Of a stretch of DNA of 64,000 nt, positions 10,232-48,162 are shown piece after piece. This DNA comes from Dendrolimus kikuchii (taxonomy: Eukaryota; Arthropoda; Insecta; Lepidoptera; Lasiocampidae): contig CM034411.1 of assembly GCA_019925095.2 (NCBI GenBank), forward strand, positions 7,231,501 through 7,295,500. The letters are read 5' to 3'. The number at the start of each line of letters is the position of its first letter. The stretch's first letter is position 1. The position numbers were made by a program, and so were the translations under genes. Below the pieces are notes generated by a model, which was not told the origin of the DNA, did no database searches, and worked only from the letters and a program-made list of their open reading frames with translations.

Positions 10232-10274
10232 ATTTTATTGAGCGATAATTTTCTTTCGCTTCTGTAGCTTTCAT
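10191..10274 (-). promoter_or_regulatory. Upstream ORF overlapping the pHCl-1 start codon
   Basis: An ATG at 10274-10272 opens a 27-codon frame that runs through the pHCl ATG (10231) in another frame and stops at 10193-10191. If the transcript includes this stretch, as the acceptor ending at 10278 suggests, ribosomes meet this ATG first. The main start would then need leaky scanning. No transcript data support it. Confidence 0.35.
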
Positions 10275-10314
10275 TGTCTATAAAAAAATATTTAAAGCTT
10301 GCGATATTATAGAT

Positions 10315-10675
10315 CAGTGGTCGGCAAACTTATTAGCCAAAGAGTCAAGTATGAACATTACAATAATTTAAAAAAAAATTGGGAGCCAAATCTGCTTGTT
10401 TAGTAAACTTTTATTACACTAAGTAAGTAGTTATACTAAATAAAACTAAATTTCATACTTAATAAATATTTATTAATGCGAACAACGTGCTTGCATCTCC
10501 TTGGAAAGTTTGAGTAAGTCAGGTTTGTATTTTGTTGTTTTTAATTTTAATCATGATTCCAGGTTCTCATCAATAAGATTTATTATTGCGCCTTTCGTGG
10601 ATATTTGTGCCAGAGCCGCACTTAAGGAGCCAAAGAGCCACATGCGGCTCTAGAGCCGCACTTTGCCGACCACTG
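10315..10675. mobile_element. hAT MITE upstream of pHCl-1
   Basis: The terminal inverted repeats CAGTGGTCGGCAAA and TTTGCCGACCACTG are exact. They are flanked by TTATAGAT and TTATAGAC (7/8 of an 8-bp duplication). It is 361 bp, non-coding, and ends 84 bp upstream of the pHCl-1 start codon. Confidence 0.85.
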
Positions 10676-10907
10676 TTATAGACCATTTAGTTCGCTGAAA
10701 GTTATAGCCCTTGATTTTTCGTGCAACTAGCAATGTACTAAGTGTACACACTAGCCGCAGGTTAAAACTGAAACGATCAAGTCAAAACTACCTATAGCGA
10801 TTCTCATATACTTCTATATATACAACTGGTTAACATTTGACATAAAATATACTTTATCATCAATTTTCTACCAACGGTAAGGTGAATGGATCAACCAACA
10901 AGAACTT

Positions 10908-11150
10908 TTTGCCAGATGGTAGGGTATTTGGCCGACTGGATGGCTACCAACTCTGGTCTTAAGTGGCATATTTTGCCATAACAACCTTGAGTTGTGTTTC
11001 GGTATTAGTGGCTAGATTCCAGTCTCCCCTTTAGAAAGAGGCAGCACATTGGTAGCACCTTTGGGTGCTACAAATGTCCATAGGCGACGGCAAACGCTTT
11101 CCGTCAGGTGGTTCGCCTGCCTGCCTCCTGAACTCATGTAATAAATAAAA
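10908..11150 (+). repeat. Repeat C, 5'-truncated
   Basis: The unit starts in GATGGTAGGGTATTTGGCC and ends with GAACTCATGTAATAAATAA, matching the 3' two thirds of 4370-4675. Confidence 0.65.
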
Positions 11151-11635
11151 TAATATTGAACTGAACTGAAGGAATAGATAAGAAGTGATAAAAACCTTAT
11201 ATAATAAAGTACAGCCGCTGGACTTCTCATGACTACCTTCAAAGGTGTTATAAAACCTAAGTTATTTTTATTCTAATCGAAGACTTACACGTGTACATGC
11301 CCTAATCCTCTTAGGAAAATGGTTTTACACTTGAATTACTATGGATACTATACATTACAATCCTATAAGTGCTATATCAGAGATCAACTACGGATATTAC
11401 GTCCGAAATAACTAACAAATAAGACTATATTCACAATAAAAATTTCATACTGACAATAGTGTATTGCTTTTATTATTTGGTTACAGAACCATAAAAAATA
11501 TCCTGTATCATTAAAACCTACTCTATAGATTCAAACAAATGTTTGATGAACATATTTTAAAAGGTCTACCACTTGTTTTCAGAATTTAATACTTTTTTCT
11601 AAAACTTTTTTATTTTAATCGTAGTGTAGTACGTC

Positions 11636-11765
11636 CTCCAGTTCTGCAGGCTGATGACCTGCGCAAGGTCGCCGGCAAGGACTGGATGAGGAAGACGGAA
11701 GACCGGGAAATATGGCGCAAACTTGGGGAGGCCTACGTCCGGCATTGGACAGAAACTGGCCAAAG
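11636..11765 (+). mobile_element. LINE tail, RTE-like reverse-transcriptase C-terminus (fragment)
   Basis: The plus frame reads DDLRKVAGKDWMRKTEDRE, then GEAYVRHWTETG. This is the common C-terminal motif of lepidopteran RTE-like LINE proteins. It is 5'-truncated. A sister fragment lies at 15440-15590. Confidence 0.65.
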
Positions 11766-12004
11766 GAGTAGTATTCAATTTCAAAAGTAATGATATTTTG
11801 TCAAGAGCTCTCAAAGTCGTAAAATTGTATCCCCCTCTAAAATTTAAATAAAAAGTGGTAGAACTGCAAAAAATATACTCCCTGAAATTTGTTTTCAATG
11901 AAGTCTTTTAATTTATAAAATATGTAATATAAGTATGTTTGTTTAAGATCTACGTAATAATCTGCACCACCTACATCGCCAGATTAGGTTAAATTAATCC
12001 TTAA

Positions 12005-12125
12005 GTTAGGTTGCCTGGAAGAGATTGCTTTAAGCAATATGGCCGCCTATTGTTTCTACCATGACAATATTATAATTGTGCATCTTCTTTGAAATTGTAT
12101 ATCTGGTGAGCAATAAAGTGTTATC
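12005..12125 (+). repeat. Retroelement 3' end (GTTGCCTGGAAGAGATTGCT type)
   Basis: A short family ending in GCAATAAAGTGTTATCTATC. Further copies lie at 31798-31908, 53948-54065 and 59490-59612 with the same internal order (CTGGAAGA, GCGATAAGGC-like hairpin, AATAAA). Confidence 0.6.
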
Positions 12126-13489
12126 TATCCAATATCCGTTCAGTAGTTTTTGAGATATCGGGTACTTTCGATTAAATGCTTTTTTATGGTTTCCTAGCTG
12201 AATAACAAAAACAGGAGACGTTTGTCATGTCTACAGGACCCAAGCACTTACCCAATTTATTTTTCTATACAATGACATACACTTTTTGCCATTTTTTGGT
12301 AACTCCACGTAGTACATTCACTGCGGCAGCACAACAACAAAACTTTCCAAGTTTGTTATACTAGTCATATGTTCCCGTATCAAGAAAGCCAGATTTATGG
12401 TGAGACTTCTATTTTCCATTATCAGGTTCTGACTTCAAAGGTTATAATCACGTGGAAATTATTCGCTTATAAAATTTATTAAACAAATTAATAGGCTACA
12501 CACTTGAGTTTACATAGTTGCCGTTAACACAGGGTTAAATATATTTGAAGAAATAATATTATATCTTACTAGGTGCAAGGGAACTTAGAAAGTTCACATC
12601 TGCACCGGGGGTAAGTCAACGATAATTAACTGCTGCACAGTCTGAAAGTCATAAACGGGAAAATACTTCCCGTAACGCAGTGAATGTGTAAACGTTCTGA
12701 TTCTGATCAGAAAAATACTCAACAAAGTACGATTTGGAATATCGACGTTACTAGAATGTATGCAATCTTAAAAGTTATGTTTTGGAAATAAACGATAATC
12801 TGATGATGCAAGGTCACGTATATATGCGATAAGCCAAATCACTTCTCAATTAAGCCCCAATAACTCCGTACTCAGAGTGCGTAATAAATGTAAAGTGAAT
12901 TCTCACATGTAATGTAAGGGGATTTGCCCGACAGGATGACTACTACATCTGACTACAATTCGTATCCCTATGCTACCTACCCTAAGAAATTAGCGCCTAG
13001 TGACCAAAAGGTCGAAAGCGCCATGATTTTATTGGCGCTTACATTTCTTATTTATATATATATATTATTACTATATTACAAACTCTTACGGTCGGCGGCT
13101 TTCCACACGTATTGGATGAAATAGCAACTCATAATCCGATCGGGCACCGGCTTTTGTTTCAAAATATGCGGTAAAAGTGCAACATTAACCGGTAAGATGG
13201 AACCACCACAAATTTGTGGTCAAATACAGATAATTGAAATGAACGTTGAACTGATGCTTTCTCCCTCTAATTACATAGAATTTGTATTAGAATAAAAGAG
13301 ACGACATAATTCTCTTAGTTATCGTGCGGCTATTTTGATGGCAGCTGGCATCTTGCGGAAAAAATATTATTAAATTTGGCCCTTATGGTTAAAAATAGTT
13401 AGATGTTATGCTGTAGTTCACCATTACATCGATTATTATGCGATCATTACATCATACGGTATGTTATTCATCCGGTTTATCATCTAGAA

Positions 13490-13680
13490 TGTGTCACCAT
13501 AACAATTTTGTGTTCCGCTATCACTGACTAGTCATGAACCTTGATTCCAACATCCACCGCCCTACGAGGCCGGCAGCACATTGGTAGCACCGCTAGTGTT
13601 GTGAATGTCCGTGTACGACGGTAGCCATTTTCCATCATAGTGGGGCCGTCAGTCTATCAGCTGTACTGCAACACGAATTA
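13490..13680 (+). repeat. Repeat C, degenerate
   Basis: GTGTCACCATAACAATTTTG through GGGGCCGTCAGTCTATCAGC follows the repeat-C order with many substitutions and an insertion. Confidence 0.45.
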
Positions 13681-14849
13681 CGAAATTATGGGCGCGTATT
13701 ATATATACTCACTAAAGCCCCTCGGTGTATTTTATTTTAGAAACATGTCATAAACATATACACCAGTGCTGGAAGCAAGACCAACTCTAGGTACCCTAGC
13801 AGGTGGGGGCCCATAGGCCTCATCCATTATGTCTGATCTTTCATCAACAGATTATAAATTATTTCGAAATTAATAGCCTTACCAGAAATCAGAATTCCAG
13901 TAAACAACCTAACAATAAAGTTTATCTAACAAATAAATACATTTCTGGTTTTAAACCTTTTCTTACATCCCTATGAAGTACACCATTGTCCGGAATAAAA
14001 AATCTTATGATATGTTTTCAAGTTGATATTGAGTATTACACACTTGCACACACATAACACGGATGCACATACACACAGTTAAAAATATGGTAGATATATT
14101 ATACCAATTTTCATGATGATCGATCCAATCGAAAGGCCGTGTAGACAGACGCAAATCTAAATCACATTTATAGCATTATAGATTTTTATCTGATTTCCAA
14201 TGACAATAGTATTTTAAAGAATACGTTTCACAACGACCATACGGATTGTTAAATATCACTGCTTCACATGCTCTTTATAATCAAATAATATTTACAAAAT
14301 GCACATAGTAAAAAACTAAATAGAACTATAATTTTTATGACGTTTGAAAATCATAACATTTTAGTTAATTATCAACTAGAAGGCTTCACACGTCTGACTT
14401 CAGTCACTATCGACTGCTATCGAAAAAGCATAAAAGGCAGCGACTATGTGGCAAGCGAATAGCGGATAAATATTAGCGGTTAAACAGATAGTAGATGGTT
14501 CATTTTTGCCTTTCGATTTGGTTGAATCAACCAAAGTAATCCACAAAAACATAAACCATTAAACGTCATTATTTATAGTGAATACCGTCGTATTCTTTCA
14601 GTCTTACAAACAAGTTTATTCAATTTGGTTGATCTGTCTAATATGATCATTATAGACAATCAGCGAATCAGTATCAGTGGAGATTTTTAGGAACTAATAA
14701 ATATGTACAGACTACGGGACAGCTATGTAGTGATTTGTATTATTTCGGCTGAATTTCCTATAGTGTTGACTTAGTTTATTACTTCAGTTACTATTAGAAA
14801 AAGTGACTAACGAAACAGATTAACTCTCTTATGTCTATGCCTCGTCAAG

Positions 14850-15310
14850 ATCATGTCAAGCTCCCGAACGACAGTGTATTTTTGTTGCATGAGTTTAGTA
14901 GACAGGCACACGGCCTACTTGATAGAAAGCGCTCATCATCGCCTATGGACATTTGTAATACTTCAGATGCTAACAATGTGCTACTGCTTTCTAAATACTC
15001 CGTGCAGGAACGGAGAAAGAATAGAATTTCCTGCGGCCGGGTAGCTTGTCGTAAGAGGCGACAAAACAACCCACAGCCAGGTCGTAGGGTATTTGCCCGT
15101 CTGGATGACTACTACCTCTGGTCTAGAGTATGCCGCATTAACAACCTTAAGTTGTGTTCCGGCATTAGAGGCCAGGTTCCAGTTTCCCATTAGAGAGCGG
15201 CAGCACATTGGTAACACCATTGGTTGGTACAAATGTCCATAGGCGATGGTAACCGCATCCCTCCATCATGTAGACCGGCTGCCTGTAATGTGAACTCATG
15301 CAATAAACAT
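14850..15310. repeat. Two repeat-C copies in inverted, abutting arrangement
   Basis: A minus-orientation 3' part (14850-14998) is followed directly by a plus-orientation full unit (15000-15310). Both keep recognisable family blocks. The combined segment creates long but meaningless ORFs on both strands. Confidence 0.65.
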
Positions 15311-15439
15311 ATAAAAACACAGCATTTTTCGGTGTTTCTTTCGCAAACTTGTTCGTTATTATTGGTGTTAGTATTGTTGGTGTGAGTGGTTCGATTCCTG
15401 GTATGGTAAAGTTGTAAATATACATGAACTTTCCGTATC

Positions 15440-15590
15440 ATATCGGGGAGAGCCTGGAAATCGGTACGGCACTGAGGACCTGCGCAAGATCGCCAGCAGG
15501 GGCTGGATGAGTAAGACGGGAGACCGGGATACGTAGCGCGTACTTGGGAGGCCTACGTCCAGCAGTGGACTGAGATTGGCCGAAGAAGAA
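15440..15590 (+). mobile_element. LINE tail, RTE-like (fragment)
   Basis: Nucleotide match to 11636-11765 (DLRKIASRGWM in frame, later an in-frame TAG). It is followed by an AAGAAGAAGAAG simple tract. A degenerate, inactive copy. Confidence 0.6.
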
Positions 15591-15744
15591 GAAGATGGAG
15601 ACATACTGGAGTCATTATCTTGATTTCAGCACTCAGGGCCAGCTCGATCGGTGTGACACCACGCTCTCACAGAACATCGGCGTCAAATGGAACATGATTC
15701 CAGTGCTTTATTCCCACCCGATGTCCTGTATCCGATCCCTCTTC

Positions 15745-15957
15745 TTTTTAACACATATTGTATATCCCCAATTTAAGCGAGTTCCGCTAGTGTTATGGGT
15801 AATAAATACACAACGGACTATTCTGGGGCCATCCCAGACCATAGTAAATAACGAACAAAATTAGTTTCCGAAATTTATCCTATGTACCTCTGCGTAATAG
15901 TGAGGTAGGTCGGAAAAGGCTTAGCCCGCTCAACCACAGAGGCCTCTATTTCATCCC
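15745..15957 (-). mobile_element. SINE family B copy, degraded
   Basis: The segment from the stretch matching TATTGTATATCCCCAA through GCTCAACCACAGAGGCC is shared with the other two copies. The box B region has been lost. Confidence 0.7.
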
Positions 15958-16312
15958 AGACTAGTAAAGCGTTGCCACTGCTTCTGGTGTTGCAACCGCC
16001 TATAGGAGACCGTACCCACATTTCATTTGTCCGCTTACGGTGATAAAAAATCTGTTTTAGCGTTGAAAATGGATATTAGTATTGTACTAAGGCACAGCCT
16101 GGCGTAACAGGATTATCCTTAGGCGCGTGGTTGAGTCAACCGAGGTGAGACCTTGGGCCACTTATAGCAATCCTCGTTAAATTGTCTTCAGCCGAAATCT
16201 ATATGAAATGGTGCTGAAAAAGTAATGTTAAATACCTTTTCGAATATCATTATACAAAAAAACTAATGAGGTGTCTTTGGGACATCTGGTTGGAATGAAG
16301 TTTCTAAGACCG

Positions 16313-16380
16313 TCGAAGGCCATCGGAGACCATTGAAGGCCATCGGAGAATATCGAAGGCCATTGGAGACGATCGAAGGC
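16313..16380. repeat. 20-bp minisatellite, about 3.4 units
   Basis: Units start at 16313, 16333, 16353 and 16373 with consensus TCGAAGGCCATCGGAGACCA. Related degenerate pieces occur near 16681-16710. Confidence 0.8.
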
Positions 16381-17139
16381 GAGGTAACTTTAGTAGAACG
16401 GCCTCTGAATTTCAGTGTTTTTTTGGTGGGGGGAGAGAGGGACGGAGGGTAAGAAGGTCACACTGAAAAGAAAATGCGTATAAACTCATAATTTCGGAGA
16501 AAAATAAAAATGAATATGCCGACTAAAGTAAAAATTATTTTAAAATCAAATTAAATAATAAAATTAAATAAGGCAGAACTGAGGGGGTGGAAAGTACCAG
16601 CCGCTATTTCCAGCTGCCAGAGATGCGTATTTTTTTTATGGGAGGTGAGGCCTATCGCTTAGTCTTCTATCTTATTGGTGGCCCTCGGAAACCATCGAAT
16701 ACCATCGTAGAAATTATATAGCTAGAAGGGCAAGACCTATTTTCAAAATATTGTATATTACACTAATAGACATTAGTATTGTCTTGTTTTCGCGACTAGT
16801 GCAAATAAAACTACGTTTTAACGGTTTTAAGTGAGGTATTTTATTTGACTTCTATTCTGAAGTTTTGAATAATAATTGATATTATTTTAGATCTTTGTTC
16901 ATTGCATAAAAGTTCGAAACTGTGTAATAATATAGAGTGATCAGTATTTTTTCTTTCGCTTAACACTTTTTTCGTCTAGCCTCCAACCGTCGAGTAACTT
17001 GCCATAGATATGGAACTTCGTTGAAAAAAATCTATAATATTATAAAATGCTAAATATGCCGTGTTTGTTGTACATTGAAGCTATTTAAAATAACAACTGG
17101 AATAGACTATATAAACGATGACGAGAAGACGATGCAATT

Positions 17140-17520
17140 TTCTTTAGTTTTCTTGTGTGTTTGTTCAGGATTCATGTAAAAACTATGGGGCCGATTTTGA
17201 TACGGTTTTCGCTGACCGACAGCTATTTCTCTGACTTCAAATCTGCGCTAATTTAATTTTTTTTATTTAAGGAGTCATATTGAAAAAAAATCGAATTCCA
17301 ATGCAGTTTTTTCACTAATCAATAGCAAAATTTATGTAATAAAATATGTGATATTTTTATTACGGGAATTTTCCCGAGAGCGGTTTGTAGTTGTTCGGGT
17401 GCAAAAAAATTGGCTTAATCTGACACAGTTTTCACTAAAACGATAACTTAGTCTTTTTTAAATGCTGCGGTACTTTGTGTCCCGGGAATCCCGCGGGAAT
17501 TTCAAATCAAGTGTGGATGA
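17140..17520 (-). repeat. Dispersed repeat (GCCCGCGACT type), reverse copy
   Basis: Reverse orientation relative to 2166-2570: TTTGTTCAGGATTCATGTAA at the left, CCCGCGGGAATTTCAAATCA at the right. Confidence 0.6.
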
Positions 17521-17693
17521 AATCGTTGTTTCCTAGCTCCGACAACGGATCAGTATGGCGATCCAGCAAGGTAAGGTAGCCAACCTTCTGGAAACCTTAC
17601 CCATTGACTTCGGTGACTGAGGTTCAGTATTCTACTTACAGTCTTAAGGGATTTTAGGTAGAATATAAAATAACTTTTAATATAATTTAAATA

Positions 17694-17885
17694 AGGGCGG
17701 CCTGTTGTAAGAGGCGACAAAACAACCCACAGCCAGGTGGTAGGGCATTTGCCCGGCTGGATGGCTACCAACCCTGGTCTAAAGTATGTCGTCATAACAA
17801 CCTTGAGTTGTGTTCCGGCATTATTGACCAGGTTCCAGTGTCCCTTAAGAGAGCAGCTGCACATTTGTAGCACCTTTGGTGTTGC
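17694..17885 (+). repeat. Repeat C, partial
   Basis: GGCCTGTTGTAAGAGGCGAC to CACCTTTGGTGTTGCA matches the unit. It lacks both ends and is followed within 40 bp by the TTAA-flanked MITE. Confidence 0.6.
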
Positions 17886-17923
17886 ATTGAATTGCAGTTG
17901 AATTTTATATTCGCAACACTTAA

Positions 17924-18417
17924 GGGCCATTTACATAGAGTTTCTTGCCATAAAGTAACGATTGTCAAAAGCGAGAAAAAAATATGATAATGTAAACTAA
18001 ACATACGATATCTTACATAGAAGGAGGATAATCGCCTGGTCATTGAATATTGACGTCTCTGTCTAAACGAAATACAAAATACTGTGCTCATCCCCGGACT
18101 CAAAGGCAAGTCGCTCATTAAAATTAGTTCACACTGATTTGTACGATACTCGCATGTACTTGAAAAAATGTCATACGAGTTCTAGTTTAGACAATTCGAG
18201 AAATCGTAGGCAAATATGTCTATGCGAATCGTGTCGTAATGTAAACAGAACTCTTGGTAATAATTACTTTACATATTCGTAAGACGAGTTTTTGTATCTT
18301 GGTTTAATACATATAAACATGTTAATGCGATTATTGTCTAAAGAGTATCGCCTACGAAAATAGTATACGATTTCTCGCCCCAAAACGTGCGATAAACTCT
18401 CTCCGCGTAAAGGACCC
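17924..18417. mobile_element. MITE flanked by TTAA (piggyBac-like target)
   Basis: TTAA at 17920-17923 and 18418-18421 borders imperfect inverted termini GGGCCATTTAC and GTAAAGGACCC. It is 494 bp with no transposase. TTAA duplication with GGG/CCC ends is characteristic of piggyBac-type elements. Confidence 0.65.
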
Positions 18418-18421
18418 TTAA

Positions 18422-21400
18422 TGGATAGAATCAGTGGGTATAATGTACAAAGTACAATTGTACCACATTGTTCTGCATATAGAGTAAACTATACCATCGC
18501 CGGCAACTCATCCAATGGTTGGCACCCGGTCACATTATTTAAGATATTAAAAAATCTGAATATTTTCTATTTTACAGCCAAAAAATAATATTATTATCAT
18601 CATTGTGTAGCTACAAAATAAACAAAAATATTAGGATTTTTTAAGGTTTCGAATAAAATAATAGAATGCCAATCATTGTACTGGGGTACTAACAATGATA
18701 ATTTAAGACATAGTCTTATAAGGAAAATAAAAAAAACTGAATCCAGTTGTGCCATTCTCTCAGAACAGACACTCTTTATTTATATAAACTTTAAATTTAT
18801 TTACACATTTTGTTTCGCCTACTTTACATTTAATATACTCGTCAACGTTTTTAAAATACAATCAAAACAAAAATAATATAATAACAGAAATACAAAATGA
18901 CACAATGTACAATTATCATTATTACTTACACTTAGGCTCCTTAGATCATCAATCTGTTACCATTTTAATTTCAAAAGTTAAATATGTACGTAACTCAGAA
19001 TTGATATCAGATTAATTTTCTGACGAGACCTTAGAAATAGTGGGATTAAGATGGACTAGTATACCCAATTTTAAAACATATAAACATTTCCACACTCTAC
19101 AACAGTCTTCTGAAACATTTCAGTTTGACACCGACGATTGATGCTTATTGTTTTGCAATCAAACCACTATACAATGGGCTATTTTTATTGGCAATATAAT
19201 TTAAACATTTTATTGGCTTTGTAGGCTTTTTTTATAGGCGACATTCAAACTTTTGTTCAAAAAGATCTGATAAACATCGTATTAAACAACATGAAAAATT
19301 TGTGAGTTTCACATAAGATGTATGTTGAACAATCTCAATAGCCTTCCTACAATATAAATTTCAGAATACAAAACATGTCACATTATCGACTGATAATGTT
19401 TAATGACTATTCATTATATTGCCAAAATATGTGCTTGATATATATTATCAATTAATCAATTATATCAATTGTCGAATTCAAACTGGCAGTCTACGAAGTG
19501 CCTTAATATAAAACTCCTCAATTAATTACAAAAGTGTTTCATAAATTTTGGCCAGCTTAAAGTATATAAATGTTTCATAAATAAATGTGCTACGGTACAA
19601 AAACGATGGCCAAAAATTTATTTAACACTTTCAGGCTACTATATTGCTTCACAGATTCAAAATATACACGAAAAATATTTATTCTTATTTAAAAAGAAAT
19701 TTGCAATAGTTTTATTGTACTTGTATCAATTCTAACCAAACAATTCCTCTTCGTTCTCATTTTATATTATTTATTCTATGGAATAAAATAACAGTTTTAT
19801 TTCATGGCTTTAAAATTAAATCTACGTATGTAGAAATAATTTTTTTGTTTTTTTTTATATTTAATTATTCGAGATAGTTTTTTTATTTCATATCACTAAA
19901 TTTCTAATGTACAGAAAGTGCACAACATCAAGTGTGTCAGTCTATAATAGGTTGGATGGACTTATTCAAAACACCTTTCAGAAATAAATGGATTTTCAAA
20001 ATTCGAGATTGCAGACAGGGGTGTCGTATAAAAAATGGATTTCTTGAAGCATAAATAAATACCCATAAATATAAAAATAGGTAACGCAAGGTCGAGGCGA
20101 AGACATCGTTTTTTATTTCATATTTAAATATATTTTTCAACACACTTGCTCATAAAGTGGCTCTATGGTCACCGCAATTAGGCACAGAATGACACCCATT
20201 ATCAAACTGTGAGTAAAAAACATTATAACTCACTAGTGAGTTATAGATTATTTTTTTTTAATTTTATTGGTCGAGTTGCTTTGTTCTTAAAAAAGTTTTT
20301 ATTAAAAAAAAAAAGATCGTGTTCTATAGAACAAATAAATTAATGTTCCTATTGCTTGCTCATTTCATGCAACTTCTTATTTAAATAGATAATTTTAACT
20401 CGTACGTGTTTAATAAATAAAACTTTCACTCATATATAACTTTTTTTTATCTACTAAATAAAATGAGTTTTTGTTGTTATTTTATTCACAAGTGTGTTGA
20501 AAAACGTCGTATGATACACGTGTGTATTGATGATTACCGTCCTCGGCTCTCTTAAAACCCTCGCCTACGGCTCGAGTCTCAATGGCGCCTCGGCGGTAAT
20601 CACCAATGTTACATACTAGTACCATAATGTACTATTATAAAACAGAGTATATTCATCAAGAGTCATCACTTCTTTGTTAAAATTTTCCGTTAATTTATTT
20701 CTTCAATTTTATGTATAAAATAATAAAGCGCCGAAATATTTTACTAATGCCTAAAAGCAAAATAACATTTGTAACAACTAATGACTTTTACAGCTCATGT
20801 CATAGGCAACTTCTAGACAATTATATATTGTATATGAAAGTAGGCTTAATATAACATAAAGTTTGTGTCACTTTGATACGACATTTTCGCAATGGAATTG
20901 CGTGAAAGTGGTCATTTAAACCTCACAATTAAATACATGTCAAAATATATCAAATAAGAGCGACGAGCGTCAAAGCAAGAGAAGAATGATTTGTGGCCCA
21001 TTTAATCCTGCAGGATTTATTATTTTCAACTTTGTAGAGCTTTTATTAGGCTTTTTTTATTTTATTTTTATTCCTAATTCCATGTTATTCCATGATACAA
21101 TAAAGTAAATTGACATCTGGAAAATAAAATTGGAAATAAGGTATTTATTAAAATAGTGGCTCTGTACTCAAAAGTTTCTCTCTGCCTACAATCTCGTCAC
21201 AGTCTATTATAAACTAAACAAAGTAAGCTGCGTCATAATAAGCTGTACAACAACATCTGTATACAAATAGAGTTAATTTATTTTTGTATGGCAGTGTCGA
21301 TATCAAGACGGCGTAAAAGCAAACTTAAGCTTAAGAATACAAATCGATGAAGAGCTTAAAAAATTATGTGAGTTAATTGTATGTCCAACTTGTACTATTG

Positions 21401-22655
21401 AGTTTAAATATCGTAATTTGAAAATATCATATTTTTTGGAGTTTGTGGTCACTGCTGAATATATGATAGCCAATCACAGCTCGCCATTTAATAAAAAACA
21501 ATGTTAGATTTGTTTTATTTTCAATAAAATCCAATTCTAAAAAGATAACAAGTCGTATTTAATGTAGGTCAATAATCGATGACTCAAAACACAAGCCTCG
21601 TTCTTAGTTTGAGAATCAAAGTATACTACTTACTATAAATTCCACACCCGTATTTTTTGCATTATAGATGCAGTTACAACGTATTTACCTAATAAAGTCT
21701 TACTGGTGTAAAACTGCAACTAATTCCCATCGAATACCAGTATAGAGCAAAAACACTGATATTAAACGTTTCCACAGACAAGTACGAAAAAAAATAATAT
21801 TCAAAATTAATATGAGAAATATTAAAAAAGAAATTGGCAACACTGATCCACAAATTTACCTGCTGTCAAATTATGACGTTTATCTTTTATTATCTTATGT
21901 TTATTGTTCAGACTGAATATTAAGCCAAAAACTCCGTCGATTTTGAAAGCACTAACATAACATCTTAAGCCCAGCAACGATACGTGACATCACAGTTTTT
22001 ATACTTACTATTATTTATTAATATATAAAAAAAGAAATGCGAATGTATCGAAAATGCCATGGGTACAAAATTAACAACAAGACATCAGTAAGGTCACACT
22101 GGAAGTACTAAGAGTCTAGTACGAAACTCTAACCATATATACAAAATTGCTATTTTTAAGCCAAACACAAGTTGTCATTTAGAAAATATCACCTAAAAAA
22201 TTCCAGTTATTTTTTAAACACCATTTGGAAGTTTACTCTCCATAACCAAGTCCTTTTTTTAACATTTTCTGTTAGTATTGCCATGTAATAAAAAGACCTG
22301 ATCACTGGCAACTTGTGCTTGACAAAACACATTATCTCCATTTCATTGTAATGTGGTTGCAACACTGAAACTTGAGCGATTATATTTAAATAGGATCACA
22401 GTGGAAAAAGTGATTTAAATTTACGTTTACAGTCTATACTATAAATATATATATAATTAAAGTCCATGTTATGGCAAGTTTTCTACATAAACGCTATCAC
22501 TTATTTTTGTCACTATACGACGTCTAAAACTACGTCCATAGAAAAATTCATTCGCTATTTTCTCTGTACAACAGTCCTTACTATAACAGTCGCTAACACA
22601 CAAAACTTTCTCACTGAGAAATCAAATCACATTTCAAAACTGTACTTTAGATCAC
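18422..22655 (-). other. Probable latrophilin 3' UTR plus intergenic DNA
   Basis: Very AT-rich sequence without recognisable repeats or exons over most of its length. Many AATAAA-type hexamers exist on the minus strand. One near 18774-18779 sits at the start of a T/A-rich block that would suit a distal poly(A) site. How far the 3' UTR reaches cannot be told from sequence alone. Confidence 0.4.
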
Positions 22656-47155
<24,500 letters not shown>

Positions 47156-48162
47156 CTGTGAAGATAAAGGTTACATTAAAAATAATCATAATATAAGAAG
47201 GAAAAGGGATGACAATGCTTATTCTGTCTAAATATTGTTTTGCATTATTTGTATCCATCCTCGTCGCCAGTTGAATACTAAGAAGATACAAGGATTGATC
47301 ATTTAAACACTTGAGTACGCAACACGACTGACTTTATTCAAAACTACCTACACACATTTTTTTTATTAATTCATTGACAAAAATCATTTGTGTCTGAATA
47401 CAAATACGTAGAACGTAGGTCTCAAAATAATTATTTTAAAATAACCACAATTTTACACTAAACATTATTCATTTTACAAAATATTATGTCAATAATAAGG
47501 CATTATCAACTAAATATGCTTATTTAAGACGGAATGCTTTAAGGTTACGCTTAAAAGAATGCTTTTTGTATATATTCATCTTTAGGTCTGTATATATTCA
47601 TTTTAGTATATATGAACATTAGCTACACTATATACTGCAATTCTTCTACCCAATATCAATTATTCATGAAAACTGAAGCAAAAACCTTAGGAAAATTGTA
47701 GGTTTATTGACTGAATCCAAACGGAGCAGCTCGAAAAAACATATCACTAAACAGTATATACATTTCACACAATCATACAATTCCGCGTTAAATATAATAA
47801 TCATTATTTATTTATTTAAGTAAATTACAATTACAATATACAATGTATATGTAAGTTGTCGGTTTGCCCCCAAACTAGGACAGGCCTGTATTTTGGGGGC
47901 ACATTCGGCTATGATATGTTCTCATTTTTTTTTTATTGTATTGATTAGGTGAGGTTAGCGTTAGAGAGTAGAGTAGAGAGTTGAGAGTTAAAAACAGTCA
48001 ATATTCTTCAACTAATGACTATTTTGAACCAGTAAATGATACCATTTTTGAAATTAAATCTGCAAAGCAAAACATCACTCTCTAAATTCCCGCTTAAAAA
48101 ATCCGGGATCACAATAATAAATGCCTAGTAAATAATTTAACTCCGAAAACTCTGAAAATCTT

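Larger units (their letters stand above)
10684..17919. other. Intergenic repeat-rich segment upstream of pHCl-1
   Basis: No host gene is seen. It contains repeat-C copies, two RTE-type LINE tails, a SINE-B copy, a 20-bp minisatellite and generic lepidopteran repeat debris, with AT-rich unassigned DNA between. The pHCl-1 promoter presumably lies somewhere here, but no convincing core promoter was identified. Confidence 0.6.

Noticed and set aside
14831..15193. A 120-codon plus-strand ORF
   Set aside because: It reads through two abutting copies of repeat C. The same peptide pieces recur on both strands at every repeat-C copy.
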